A stretch of DNA of 64,000 nucleotides from Paenibacillus albidus (GCF_014644435.1 NZ_BMKR01000003.1:186001-250000), one strand, 5' to 3'; counted from the first letter of the stretch, positions 16,048 to 24,898 are shown. The notes: generated by a model from the sequence alone, not told the origin. Numbers and translations are program-made.

Positions 16048-17520
16048 TCATGGTCTTGAATTTGTCGTCTGTGACTTCTTGCTGTCGCCTTCATCAGTGG
16101 TGGCTACGCAAGCAGCGCCCTCCACGAACGGCAGGGTTCTAGCTACGCTTACGATGGAATCGGAGCCTTTCGGCGCCGCACCCGGCACTCTGAACTGTGA
16201 AATGTCGATCGGCTCGATCGCAGTCTCCTCAGGCTGTGCCAGTTGCGGCACCCAGTTGTATGGCACGCGGTAGGAACGATAGACCATATTCGTATTTCTG
16301 CGGTCGGTATAAGGCGAGATGTATTCCCATACAAGCTCATGGTCTGCCGTGATTTCGAACAGCCGCCCGTTGGAACCCTCTGTGATCAAGGTATTGCCAT
16401 TCGGCAGACGCTGGGCCGAGCTGATGTAGGGACTGTAGAACTTATAAGAATCGGTTGGCACGGAGAAGCCCGCCTCCGCTGCGGTATATTGCCATTCAAT
16501 TTCCAAGGAAACCGGGTTAATCTCCAGAATCCTGGAGTGATCGCGGAGCGCATTCTTTTGTCCAAAAGGAGAAGCCGGATTCGGAAGGCCGTAGCCGCCC
16601 CAGCCGCCGTTGTCGAACACCAGCAAATTGCCCTCGCCCGGCAGGCCCTTCGGAATGATATGAGCGTGATGCTGGCCGACGATCCAGTCGATATGCTTCA
16701 CTTCCGGCAGTGAATAATCCGGTCCGAGCCGCCAGACGATAGCCCCGGTTTTTTTATCTGTAATCGCGATAATGTTCGCTTCTCTGGCATCCCAGATAAT
16801 GTTGTCCGGATGGAAGCGCTCGTCACCCGCATCGTAGAATTTGTTCGGTCCGACATACGAAGCGGAGTTGATATGCAGCCAATCGCCTACGCCGCCGCCC
16901 AGATCGCCGAAAGAACGGGTATTGGGGTCACGGAAGAGGACGTTCTTGGCCGCTTCATCAAAGCCTAGTTCGGCAAAATGCTCATTCGCCGCCCACTCCC
17001 ACACGATATTGCCTTCCCAATCAACCTCAACAATGGTGTCGTCTAGTAGCTGCTTGTCGGAAATTTCGCTGTTGTATAGATTCTTATGGGCCAGGATCAG
17101 CGTCTTGCCGCTGTTCGTTTGGGGCTCAAGCCCGGGCGCATAGTAACCGACCGGATTACCTTCCCGCTGGTAGTCATGATGCTGGCGGGCATACCAGAGG
17201 GGCTCATAGCCGGGATCTTCGATATGTTCGTAACTGTTGTACTTCCAGACAATATTTCCTTCAAAATCCACCTGTACCAGGTCCACATTGTCCTGAATGC
17301 CGAACTTCGGATCTCTGCGGCCTGTGCTGCCCAGCACATAACCACCCGGCAGGATTTTGGCCGGGAATCCGATCAGCCCTTGCCATATATGAACTTCTTT
17401 GCCGTTCATGTCGATCAGTACAACCCCTTCATCCCCTGCCTGATACACCGTGTAGCCGCTCCAGGCCTGGCCCGGTTTATACAATGTTGCTCCAGTTGGA
17501 TATACTGTTGAGTGTCCCAT
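16048..17520 (-). CDS. Aryl-sulfate sulfotransferase family protein
   Basis: The 490-residue protein is a beta-propeller with repeated blade motifs (EGNIVWKYN, EGNIVWEWA, TGAIVWRLGP, LEIEWQYTA, ELVWEYISP) and histidine-rich segments QHHDYQRE and QHHAHIIPKG, as in the arylsulfotransferase family. These enzymes move sulfate from an aryl sulfate to a phenolic acceptor through a histidine intermediate. No signal peptide is visible, unlike periplasmic AssT, so it would act in the cytosol on imported substrate. It sits between a MarR gene and SsuABC-like transporter genes, which fits uptake and desulfation of aromatic sulfate esters. The exact substrate is unknown. Confidence 0.82.
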   Translation of the reverse strand: MGHSTVYPTGATLYKPGQAWSGYTVYQAGDEGVVLIDMNGKEVHIWQGLIGFPAKILPGGYVLGSTGRRDPKFGIQDNVDLVQVDFEGNIVWKYNSYEHIEDPGYEPLWYARQHHDYQREGNPVGYYAPGLEPQTNSGKTLILAHKNLYNSEISDKQLLDDTIVEVDWEGNIVWEWAANEHFAELGFDEAAKNVLFRDPNTRSFGDLGGGVGDWLHINSASYVGPNKFYDAGDERFHPDNIIWDAREANIIAITDKKTGAIVWRLGPDYSLPEVKHIDWIVGQHHAHIIPKGLPGEGNLLVFDNGGWGGYGLPNPASPFGQKNALRDHSRILEINPVSLEIEWQYTAAEAGFSVPTDSYKFYSPYISSAQRLPNGNTLITEGSNGRLFEITADHELVWEYISPYTDRRNTNMVYRSYRVPYNWVPQLAQPEETAIEPIDISQFRVPGAAPKGSDSIVSVARTLPFVEGAACVATTDEGDSKKSQTTNSRP

Positions 17521-17580
17521 AGTGATCTTGTCTCCCTTTTGTTTGGATAAAACGACCTTGTGACGCCATAGACATTCGTA

Positions 17581-18126
17581 TTAGTAACTAAGGTAATTAC
17601 TCATCTTCGCAGGCCGGGTCCGCTTCTGCTCAGGGTCCGGTGTTGCCGGAGTTTTGGCGTTCTGTTCCGCCAGTTCCAGAAGCGTCCCCGAGAACCCCTC
17701 CAGGTTCGCGATGATCCGCTCATAGAAGCGGCTCTGCAGCAGCAGCTCCTCCTCCGTAAACCCGTCGAACAGAAGCGTGATACACATTACCCCGACATTG
17801 CTGTTATGCTCATACATCGCCCGGCCCTTGTCCGTTACATCCAGCACCACCGTCCGGCGGTCGTCCTCCTTGCGCCTGCGCATCGTGTAGCCGCCTTTTT
17901 CCAGCTTGTCGCTGAGCGCTGTAATTGCCCCGGAGGTGAAATCCAGCTGTTCCGCCAGATCCCCGAGCCGCTGCTCTCCCTCACGGATAATCTTGTGCAA
18001 GATCAGCATCCCCGGCAGGCTGATGCCCTCGACGGTAATGCGGTCCCGCTCTTTGACAAATCTTCGCACCATCTTGCGGAACAGGTAATCCGCTTCCTCC
18101 AGCCGTTCCCAGTCTCTGTCTTCCAT
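17581..18126 (-). CDS. MarR-family transcriptional regulator
   Basis: The 181-residue protein has the MarR winged helix (about 35-115: LGDLAEQLDFTSGAITALSD, then RRKEDDRRTVVLDVTDKG, the wing with DxR motif). It continues into a long C-terminal tail rich in K/R/P. I chose ATG 18126 because AGAGGGA lies just upstream; an ATG at 18180 has no site. It lies 60 bp upstream of the sulfotransferase gene on the same strand and so probably controls that operon, perhaps sensing the aromatic product. Confidence 0.83.
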   Translation of the reverse strand: MEDRDWERLEEADYLFRKMVRRFVKERDRITVEGISLPGMLILHKIIREGEQRLGDLAEQLDFTSGAITALSDKLEKGGYTMRRRKEDDRRTVVLDVTDKGRAMYEHNSNVGVMCITLLFDGFTEEELLLQSRFYERIIANLEGFSGTLLELAEQNAKTPATPDPEQKRTRPAKMSNYLSY

Positions 18127-18249
18127 CGTTCCCTCTGCTTCCTGCCGGCCGGTAGACGCGAAAAAGACCCCCGGCACCATCCTGGCAAGGATAGGTGCGG
18201 GAGCCTTTGGCGGTCCAATCGGCTCTGTGCTGTATTATTTCACTGTTCA

Positions 18250-18310
18250 TTTAATTATTGTTGAAGTATTGGTGTTATCACATATCCCTTTAATCATAGT
18301 TGTCAAGTAT
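18250..18310. promoter_or_regulatory. Two similar AT-rich repeats upstream of the MarR gene
   Basis: The segments 18250-18269 (TTTAATTATTGTTGAAGTAT) and 18289-18310 (starts TTTAATCATAGTTG, ends AAGTAT) are near copies 39 bp apart. On the minus strand the second one contains TTGACA with a TATGTG 16 bp away, a possible promoter of the MarR-led operon. Paired sites at this position would suit MarR binding; this is inference. Confidence 0.4.
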
Positions 18311-18325
18311 GAATTAATGGTTTTA

Positions 18326-19438
18326 TTACGACAACGTAATCACATACGTAATAAACTGGTATGCCTCGCCCTTCCAGACCGTGGTGGTGCCAAGCAGCTT
18401 CTTGCCGGAGGGGCTCCAGCGCAGCTGGTCGGAGGCCTGCATCTCATCGGAGATTGGCGTCTGTTCGTTCGTCTCCACCTCAGTAATGAACAACCGGTTC
18501 TCATTGCCGTTCTCAGAACTGGTGGAGTAGGCCAGCTTACTGCCATCCGGGGACCAGTTGGTTCCGAAGATCTGGAATCCTGAGTAGACGGTGGACAGTT
18601 CATTGCCTGCACCATCCGTAACGAACAAGGTTACCTTGCCTGGAGCAACCCGCTTCTGCACTGCCAGCCTGCTGCCATCTGGAGAGGGAATCACCCACAT
18701 GACACCCGTGCCCAGCACCTCGGAGGTCTTGGTCTGCGTATCATAGGCGATCAAACGGCTGTCTTCTTCGGCGGTAAAATAGATCTTGGTGCCGGACTGG
18801 ATGACATTCGCCACGTATTTCGCTTCTGTCTGCATTGCCGGCTCACTCTTCCCGTACGCATCGACTCTGACCACCTTGCCCGCAACTGGCGGGAACTCGG
18901 AATACAGAACATGGGTGTTGTCGCTCCAAGTGCCTTCGCCCATCGCGATTTCACCCTCACCAGTCTTGACCGTATCTCCGGTCGCCAGATTCATAATGTA
19001 GCCGATTCCGGAAGATTCATAGCCCGCTTTGTAGAAAACGTACGTTTTGTCCGGCGACAGCAGTGCACCCCCGAGGTTGTCCTTGCCCTCTTTCAGCGGC
19101 GTCTGCTGACCCGAAGACAAATCGTACAGATAGAGATTCTGGGGGTAATGCTTTTGCCCATCCCAGATTTCCGCAGGAATCGCCTTGTTCTCCTGGCTGA
19201 CCACAATCGAGTCTTCACTGGCCCAGTCCATCCCCCGCACGCCTTCGAGCTTGTCGATGCGTTCTAGCTTAAGCCGGGTGTAGACCGACTCCGCCTGGTT
19301 GTCCATAACCGTAATCCGGGTGCCCGATTTCTCTATCACTTCCTTGGACACTGTCTCGTCCGAACTGCATGCCGATAACAACAACAGCGCTGCTACGCTG
19401 AGCAGAACCCACTTCCTAGTGCCGAGCTTCTTCTTCAT
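18326..19438 (-). CDS. TolB-like beta-propeller lipoprotein
   Basis: The 370-residue lipoprotein has a signal peptide with lipobox LLSAC (Cys24), then a propeller of TolB/WD40-like blades (ALLSPDKTYVFYKAG, WVIPSPDGSRLAVQKR, TNWSPDGSKLAYST, LRWSPSGKKLLG). It would sit on the outer face of the membrane. It lies 106 bp downstream of the sensor-kinase gene on the same strand, so it may be its accessory or output protein. AGGGGG precedes the start at 19438. No enzymatic function is evident. Confidence 0.78.
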   Translation of the reverse strand: MKKKLGTRKWVLLSVAALLLLSACSSDETVSKEVIEKSGTRITVMDNQAESVYTRLKLERIDKLEGVRGMDWASEDSIVVSQENKAIPAEIWDGQKHYPQNLYLYDLSSGQQTPLKEGKDNLGGALLSPDKTYVFYKAGYESSGIGYIMNLATGDTVKTGEGEIAMGEGTWSDNTHVLYSEFPPVAGKVVRVDAYGKSEPAMQTEAKYVANVIQSGTKIYFTAEEDSRLIAYDTQTKTSEVLGTGVMWVIPSPDGSRLAVQKRVAPGKVTLFVTDGAGNELSTVYSGFQIFGTNWSPDGSKLAYSTSSENGNENRLFITEVETNEQTPISDEMQASDQLRWSPSGKKLLGTTTVWKGEAYQFITYVITLS

Positions 19439-19544
19439 TTCTGTACGCCCCCTACATGTGTTGTACGCCTTCTTCAATATGGGCAATGTTACCACCGGAG
19501 TATTTCCAAACCCTCACCGGTTGTTTCCAAGTTGTAAACTTCAC

Positions 19545-21023
19545 TTATGATTCCGCCGGAAAAGACAGCCGGAATGCTGAGCCCCCGCCCTCTATATCCA
19601 GCAGCTCTATGATCCCGTTCTGCTTCTCCACCAGAGTGCGAACCAGGGACAATCCAAGCCCCGTACCGCCCGATTGCCTTGAACGGTCACGGTTAACCGT
19701 ATAGAACGGTTCAAAGATCTTATCTCTGGCCTCCGCCGGAATACCGATCCCGGAATCGCGGATCGTAATCCACACCCGGCCGTCCCTGGCTTCACTGCGG
19801 ATATGCACATTCCCCTGTGTAACATTATATTTAATCGCATTATCGAGCAGATTGATCAAAATATGCATGAAGCTCTCCCGGTCCATCCAGATGTGAGACA
19901 CCTGTGTATCGAGGGTAAGCGTCAGTCCGAAGCGTTCGGCCTTGCCACTCATGCGCCCGCATACTTCACGGAGCTCTCCGCCTACTTCCAGCAGTTCCGC
20001 CTGCGATTCAAAATCATATTTCTCCAGAGCGGTCAGCTGCAGCACCTTCTCGACCATCTCATAGAGCCGCTGCGTTTCTTTGGCGATGTTGACCTTGGCA
20101 TCCTGCAGCAGCTTGGGGTCATCGTCATACATGTTCAACAGATCCACATACGCCTTGATCGAGGTGAGCGGTGTCTTGAATTCATGGCTGATATTGCCGA
20201 TGTACTGCTTCTGCTGCTGCTCCAGCGCCTGAAGCTTCTGCACCGCCAGCTTCAGCTTGCGCTGCTCCTCGTCTTTGGCAGCAATGCTGCTCTCAATCTC
20301 CCGGCTCATGTAATAGATACCCTCCGCCAATTCGCCCAGCTCATCCGCGCGCTTCACCGGAGGAGCGGCGATATAATGAGCCTTCCGGATCTCCTCCGCA
20401 GCCAGCTTCAGCCGGCTAATCGCCACCGCCGCCCGGTTGAAATACAAATACCCGATAATAAAACTGAGCAGCAGCACGGCCAGTCCCGTAGTCAGGAACA
20501 GGTTCTTGAGTGTCTGCTGGAAGCTCAGTGAATCCTTCAGCGAATATTGCAGCTGCACCACCCCCATCTGCTTCTCTGGTCCTTGCAGCGGAGCGAGGTA
20601 CAAAAGGGTATCCCCCCTACTCTGGTAGGCTATTTTATTCTGAAGCGCATAGGCCAGCGAGTCCTGCACCTCGCTTCGCCCGTCATCCCCCGGTCTGGAC
20701 AGCTTGCCTTGAGCCGAGGAACCGGTTAGCCGGCCTTGCGCGTCATACAGCGTCACTTCCAGGCCGGTAAAACCGGCCAGCTCCACTGCCAGCTGCCGGC
20801 CCCGCTGCTTCATGAACTCCTGTGGCTCAAGCCGCGTCCCCGTATAATAGGTCTGCTTCACCCGCAGATTCACGGTCTTGACATGCTGAGCCAGATAACG
20901 CTCAGTCTGGGCCTGCTGGTTGCGGTCCACGCCGCGCAGCACGAAGAAGCTGAGCACACTTAAGGCCAGAATCAGCAGCAGCGCCAGAAACAGGCTGAAT
21001 TTCAGCTTAATGCTGACTCTCAT
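19545..21023 (-). CDS. Sensor histidine kinase (PhoR-like)
   Basis: The 492-residue membrane kinase has span 1 (about 10-30), an extracytoplasmic sensor region (about 31-170), span 2 (about 172-194), a HAMP linker, a HisKA domain with H-box NISHEFKTPLTSI (His near 282), and HATPase motifs NLLDNAIKYN, DSGIGIP and GGTGLGLSL. It autophosphorylates and transfers phosphate to the regulator encoded just upstream, whose stop overlaps its start (ATGA). The signal is unknown. Confidence 0.93.
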   Translation of the reverse strand: MRVSIKLKFSLFLALLLILALSVLSFFVLRGVDRNQQAQTERYLAQHVKTVNLRVKQTYYTGTRLEPQEFMKQRGRQLAVELAGFTGLEVTLYDAQGRLTGSSAQGKLSRPGDDGRSEVQDSLAYALQNKIAYQSRGDTLLYLAPLQGPEKQMGVVQLQYSLKDSLSFQQTLKNLFLTTGLAVLLLSFIIGYLYFNRAAVAISRLKLAAEEIRKAHYIAAPPVKRADELGELAEGIYYMSREIESSIAAKDEEQRKLKLAVQKLQALEQQQKQYIGNISHEFKTPLTSIKAYVDLLNMYDDDPKLLQDAKVNIAKETQRLYEMVEKVLQLTALEKYDFESQAELLEVGGELREVCGRMSGKAERFGLTLTLDTQVSHIWMDRESFMHILINLLDNAIKYNVTQGNVHIRSEARDGRVWITIRDSGIGIPAEARDKIFEPFYTVNRDRSRQSGGTGLGLSLVRTLVEKQNGIIELLDIEGGGSAFRLSFPAES

Positions 21024-21715
21024 GGATAATCACCGGCCGGTACCGCCTTATATCCAACACCGTATACGGTTTGCAGCATATTCTGATAGGGCTCGCCGAG
21101 TTTTTTGCGCAGCCGCTGAATATGAATGTCCACCGTACGTGTCCCGCCGGCATAGTCCATCTCCCAGACCTGCTCCAGCAATTCCTCCCGCATATAGACC
21201 CGCTGGGGGTGGGAGAGCAGCAAGAGCAGCAGGTCGAATTCCTTCGGGGTCAGCTCCAGCAGCTCCCCGGCAATCTGGACCGTCCGCCGGTCAGCATGAA
21301 CCTGAAGCGCTCCGTACCTAAGGCTTTCGGACTTTATCTCGCCTGTACGCTTCTCCAATCTGCGCAGCAGCGCCTTGACGCGGGCCAGCAGCTCGCGGAT
21401 CTCGAACGGCTTGGTCATATAATCGTCTGCACCCAGCTCCAGCCCGACAATTTTATCGACAATATCATTCTTTACCGTCAGCAGGATAATGCCGATGTCG
21501 TCCCGGTCCTCCAGCTTCCGGCACACATCATATCCGCTCATCCGGGGCATCATCACATCCAGCACCATCACTCCCGGCTGAAAGGACTGTGCCTTGCGGA
21601 GCGCTTCCTCCCCGTCACCCGCCGTCTCCACTTCATATCCTTCACGCCGCAGCGCATAAGCAATGGCGCTTACAATGCCCGGCTCATCATCGACAACCAA
21701 CACTTTTTTATTCAT
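21020..21715 (-). CDS. OmpR/PhoB-family response regulator
   Basis: The 231-residue protein has a receiver domain (acid pocket DDE at 9-11, phospho-acceptor Asp53 in VMVLDVMMP, KPF) and a winged-helix DNA-binding domain (LTPKEFDLLLLLLSHPQRV, TVDIHIQRLRKKL, TVYGVGYK). ATG 21715 is used because AGGTG lies 7 bases upstream; an in-frame GTG at 21724 overlaps that site. It is the first gene of an operon with the kinase and the TolB-like lipoprotein, and faces a small secreted protein gene. Confidence 0.93.
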   Translation of the reverse strand: MNKKVLVVDDEPGIVSAIAYALRREGYEVETAGDGEEALRKAQSFQPGVMVLDVMMPRMSGYDVCRKLEDRDDIGIILLTVKNDIVDKIVGLELGADDYMTKPFEIRELLARVKALLRRLEKRTGEIKSESLRYGALQVHADRRTVQIAGELLELTPKEFDLLLLLLSHPQRVYMREELLEQVWEMDYAGGTRTVDIHIQRLRKKLGEPYQNMLQTVYGVGYKAVPAGDYP

Positions 21716-21765
21716 CCAAGTCACCTTTTCGCTTCCGATTTAGATAGAGCTTAAGTCCTGCTGCT

Positions 21766-21794
21766 AGTATACCTTTGTTGGATGCCAGACCCAA
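21766..21794 (-). promoter_or_regulatory. Sigma-A-type promoter of the two-component operon
   Basis: On the minus strand TTGGGT (21794-21789) and TATACT (21771-21766) are separated by 17 bp, about 50 bp upstream of the response-regulator start. Confidence 0.6.
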
Positions 21795-21908
21795 GAGGAA
21801 CGAGGGTGGAGAATAATGGCGTTCCCCTGGCATTGCTTATTAACACCTGAAACCCGGGCAGCCTCACCAATGTTGTCCACAACTTGCAGAAAAAAATCTT
21901 TAGGTTAT

Positions 21909-21925
21909 CTTAAACAATGATTAAG
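21909..21925. promoter_or_regulatory. Inverted repeat between response regulator and secreted-protein genes
   Basis: CTTAA (21909-21913) and TTAAG (21921-21925) flank ACAATGA in an AT-rich stretch. A -35-like TTTACA (21945-21950) follows for the plus-strand gene, but no good -10 was found. It could be a response-regulator site; support is weak. Confidence 0.3.
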
Positions 21926-22042
21926 GTTCTCCTCAGCTTTGCTGTTTACAATGTAAGTAAGCTAGAACGCATTCAGATCCTGACCGCCATAACCTTCGCT
22001 GCTATATAAGAAATGCCTAAACTTAGAAAAGAGGATGTATAT

Positions 22043-22441
22043 ATGAATATAAAAAGAGTAATGATTGTTGGAACGATGATTGTAGCTTTGTCCTTTGGAG
22101 GAACGGGCTGGAGCAAGCTGACTGTGAACGCAAGTCCGGTTGCGAAATGGTCCACTGCCGGCACTGCCGAAAAGGAAAACACCGGCGACGACCTGCTTGA
22201 GGCCCTGAACATGGCTTCCGATGAAACTTTGTACGAAGCGTTGTATGACGGCAAATCACTCAGGGATATCGCAGCGGAGCGTAAGGGGAACATTAACAGC
22301 GTAGTTCAATTGCAGGTAGCCCAGCTCACGGAACAGCTGGATGCACGCCTGGCCAGCGGAAGCATCACCGCCAAGCAATACACAGCTCACCTGGAAGAGC
22401 TGAAGGATATTGTTACGGAGAGTCTAAACACCTCATTATGA
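22043..22441 (+). CDS. Small secreted protein
   Basis: The 132-residue protein has an N-terminal signal sequence (MNIKRVMIVGTMIVALSFGG) and a mature helical part with two similar halves (LYEALYDGKSLRDIAAE and VAQLTEQLDARLASGSITAK). The halves resemble short repeats seen in Paenibacillus exported proteins. ATG 22043 follows GAGG. It is divergent from the two-component operon and could be its target. A strong terminator follows. No enzymatic motif is seen. Confidence 0.72.
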   Translation: MNIKRVMIVGTMIVALSFGGTGWSKLTVNASPVAKWSTAGTAEKENTGDDLLEALNMASDETLYEALYDGKSLRDIAAERKGNINSVVQLQVAQLTEQLDARLASGSITAKQYTAHLEELKDIVTESLNTSL

Positions 22442-22492
22442 TAACCGGGATACATAGGCATGAGGGTATCTTTATAAAAAACGGCAAAAAGT

Positions 22493-22543
22493 AAGCAGAG
22501 CAGCAATTCTCCCGTTACCGGGGAATCGCTGCTCTGCTTTTTT
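22493..22543 (+). terminator. Intrinsic terminator
   Basis: AAGCAGAGCAGC (22493-22504) pairs with GCTGCTCTGCTT (22528-22539). The loop contains a second ATTC/GAAT plus CCC/GGG stem, and TTTTTT follows. It ends the secreted-protein gene. Confidence 0.9.
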
Positions 22544-22899
22544 GGTCATGGGCAGCTTGCTTCAGCAGATTATGAGCAAGCGAAGGGAACCGAACAACGG
22601 TCCGTTCGCGGAGCGTCCACCCGAGTGTTCACGTCTATCTGTTGAAAGAAAATAAAGTCTTAGACTAGCGATGCGTCATTAAGCGAACGGGCAGATTACG
22701 TTAACAAAAAAATAAAACCTGCACAATTATGTGCCGATTAACCAATTTCCAATATGCAAAAAAGATACCCCTAAAAAAGCCATGTATACATGATAGTATA
22801 TAAAAAATTCAACATAATTCTATTGATTTTTTGGTGAAAACTGTATGTTATTATGGGACTGCGGAGCAAAATGATAAGGGATGAAGGGAGCAGACCTGC
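22544..22899. other. 356-bp intergenic region
   Basis: The first 150 bp look like decayed intergenic sequence with no frame. The AT-rich second half holds a plausible promoter for the downstream genes: TTGATT at 22823-22828 and TGTTAT at 22846-22851 with 17-bp spacing. No RNA gene or riboswitch fold was recognised. Confidence 0.45.
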
Positions 22900-23010
22900 A
22901 TGATTACGCGCAGAAAAATAGCGCTGGAAAACCGACGCACCATATTTAACTTGGAAATATCAGAAAAAGAATGGCGCTTCGTTACGTCCCCGAAGCGAAA
23001 GGAAGGGTAA
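22900..23010 (+). CDS. Possible 36-residue leader peptide
   Basis: An ATG at 22900 with GGGAG 9 bases upstream opens a 36-codon frame, very basic (MITRRKIALENRRTIF...), that ends in TAA two bases before the GNAT start. The position suggests translational coupling or a leader role. It may also be only the untranslated leader of the GNAT gene. Confidence 0.35.
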   Translation: MITRRKIALENRRTIFNLEISEKEWRFVTSPKRKEG

Positions 23011-23012
23011 CG

Positions 23013-23756
23013 ATGATTATGACACAAAAAGAAATGCTGTTCATTGTGCAATCACAACTTGCAATTGACCTGAATTGCTCTATCGATGACTTTAACGGCG
23101 AGAGGGACAGCATTATTTTTGTTGAAGCTAAAGAAAATCCTGGATGCAGGCCATTTCCGAGAAAGGCGCGTTATTTCGAAATTGTGTCTATGGGGAAATC
23201 AATTGTAGTATCGGCTACATCCGAACGGTTGTTAATTGCCAAAACACAGATGCAGGGCAAAGACAGGGATACCGTATTCTCCTTGCCATTTATCAGGGGT
23301 CTTTATTTGCATTTTCTTCCTGATGTAAAAAGAATAAAGCCAATGGCACCACCGAATTTTTTTTCATTTGAGCTGATTACGCGAAAAGAAGTGGTCAGTT
23401 TACTTGATAACACAAGATTCAATGAAGCTATTATTTATGATACGAATCTTCCCTGGCAGACTGATCTAGCTGTGCTTGCAAAGCAAGGCGGGGAAATTGT
23501 TGGTGTGTCAGGAGCAAGCAAAACCTGTGCAAAACTGTGGCAAATTGGCATAGAAGTATTACCCAAATATCGTAATTTGGGATTGGCTAGTTATCTTGTA
23601 AACAGGTTAACTTTTGAAATATTGGAACGTGGAGAGATACCGAGTTATGACGTAATCGCCAGTAACATTGCTTCACAGAGAGTAGCTCAACGATTAGGGT
23701 ATTTTCCCGCATGGGTGTCTGATTGGCGATGCAATTTTGAAGGACTTGAACAGTAA
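23013..23756 (+). CDS. GNAT-family N-acetyltransferase
   Basis: The 247-residue protein has an unusual N-terminal domain of about 120 residues and a C-terminal GNAT domain. The latter carries the acetyl-CoA loop VLPKYRNLGLASYLVNRLT and a final ASNIASQRVAQRLGYFPAW segment, the usual fourth motif. It would acetylate a small molecule or protein amine in the cytosol; the substrate is unknown. The start is ATG 23013 because GGAAGGG lies immediately upstream. Composition is more AT-rich than the flanking genes, which hints at separate ancestry. Confidence 0.75.
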   Translation: MIMTQKEMLFIVQSQLAIDLNCSIDDFNGERDSIIFVEAKENPGCRPFPRKARYFEIVSMGKSIVVSATSERLLIAKTQMQGKDRDTVFSLPFIRGLYLHFLPDVKRIKPMAPPNFFSFELITRKEVVSLLDNTRFNEAIIYDTNLPWQTDLAVLAKQGGEIVGVSGASKTCAKLWQIGIEVLPKYRNLGLASYLVNRLTFEILERGEIPSYDVIASNIASQRVAQRLGYFPAWVSDWRCNFEGLEQ

Positions 23757-23809
23757 TTGTACCTCAAGAAGCTTCAACTAACCAGTAACGTTAGCTGAAT
23801 AAAATTACG

Positions 23810-23842
23810 ACGGCTGCCGGTTAATGATCGGCTGCCGTTTTT
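23810..23842 (+). terminator. Intrinsic terminator
   Basis: ACGGCTGCCG (23810-23819) and CGGCTGCCGT (23829-23838) form a 10-bp stem with one T.T mismatch around a 9-base loop, followed by TTTTT. It ends the GNAT gene. Confidence 0.8.
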
Positions 23843-24021
23843 CTCAACTAACGGACACTCTGGCTCAATAATCACATCACGAGTTAGACGATAAACAAAA
23901 AAATATGAGGTATGCGGAGCCGATGAAGAATTCTTTAAGAAGTTTCAAAACTCGGGTAATTTATGAGAACCGATTATTAGGGTACCGTAACATTACGGAA
24001 TACCGCTAAGGGGGAATCTGG

Positions 24022-24846
24022 ATGTTCAAGATTGGGACGTTTGCCAAGATGAGTGGTGTGACGGTTAAAACACTGCGGCACTATGATGAACTCGGCTTGT
24101 TAAAGCCTGCGCAAGTAGATGATGAATCGGGATATCGTTTTTATACGGCGGAGCAACTGCTTACTATCCGTCGTATCGCGGGGTTCAAAGAACAAGGTTT
24201 GACACTCGAAATGATGCGGCCGTTGTTGAGCGGACCGATCACTCTGGCGCTAGCGGAGCGTACGTTGCTTAGGAAGCGGAAGGAGCTGGAGCAACAGATA
24301 CAGGAGGCTCAGCGGCAACTTACGGAACTTGATGAGCGTATCGTGCAGATCGAACGGCATGCAAAGGCTCCAGCGGAAGGGAAAATCTCGCTGCGAAGCG
24401 TGGAGCCAGTTCTCGTTGCTTCAATCCGCGAGATTTTGCCTCAAAGCCAACTGTGTCTGCTACTCGATGAACTTAAGCAGTATGTCCGCTCACAGGGCGA
24501 AAAGTCGGACCTCAACATGACAATCTTATGGCACAAGAGGGCTGATTGCCTCGAAGAGCCTTCAGACATTGAGGTCGCTATTCCTGTTTCTATGGAGATT
24601 CCTGACAGTCGCAGGGTGAAGATTCATCAATTGCCCGGTATAAAGGAAGCGGTCTCGTATATCCACAGGTGCGACCCATATAATGACACTTGCAAAGCAA
24701 GTGAGGTGGTGCGGACATGGATCGATGAAGAGGGATACAGGCTGGGCGAGATGATCCCGGTACGTGAGGTTTATTTGACGTCGGACAAAGAAATCTATGG
24801 CCAGCTCCGAATGGCGGAGGCGATTGTACCGATCGATCGGGCTTGA
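24022..24846 (+). CDS. MerR-family regulator with GyrI-like effector domain
   Basis: The 274-residue protein has an N-terminal MerR winged helix (MFKIGTFAKMSGVTVKTLRH, DELGLLKPAQVDDESGYRFY), a coiled linker (about 75-115) and a C-terminal GyrI/BmrR-like effector-binding domain (about 120-270). This is the layout of multidrug-sensing activators. It lies 84 bp upstream of an SDR gene, and the gap holds a MerR-type promoter, so it very probably activates that gene. A dyad, CCGTAA-CA-TTACGG (about 23985-23998), just upstream of its own start may be autoregulatory. Confidence 0.88.
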   Translation: MFKIGTFAKMSGVTVKTLRHYDELGLLKPAQVDDESGYRFYTAEQLLTIRRIAGFKEQGLTLEMMRPLLSGPITLALAERTLLRKRKELEQQIQEAQRQLTELDERIVQIERHAKAPAEGKISLRSVEPVLVASIREILPQSQLCLLLDELKQYVRSQGEKSDLNMTILWHKRADCLEEPSDIEVAIPVSMEIPDSRRVKIHQLPGIKEAVSYIHRCDPYNDTCKASEVVRTWIDEEGYRLGEMIPVREVYLTSDKEIYGQLRMAEAIVPIDRA

Positions 24847-24866
24847 AAAAAGATAGGGATACACTC

Positions 24867-24898
24867 TTGACTCTCCCCTTGGGGGGAGGGTTTATCAT
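24867..24898 (+). promoter_or_regulatory. MerR-type promoter/operator before the SDR gene
   Basis: TTGACT (24867-24872) and TTATCA (24892-24897) are separated by 19 bp, the long spacer typical of MerR-activated promoters. The spacer itself is a dyad: CTCCCC (24873-24878), TTGG, GGGGAG (24883-24888), extended by flanking bases with one mismatch. It is placed as expected for the regulator encoded immediately upstream. Confidence 0.8.
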
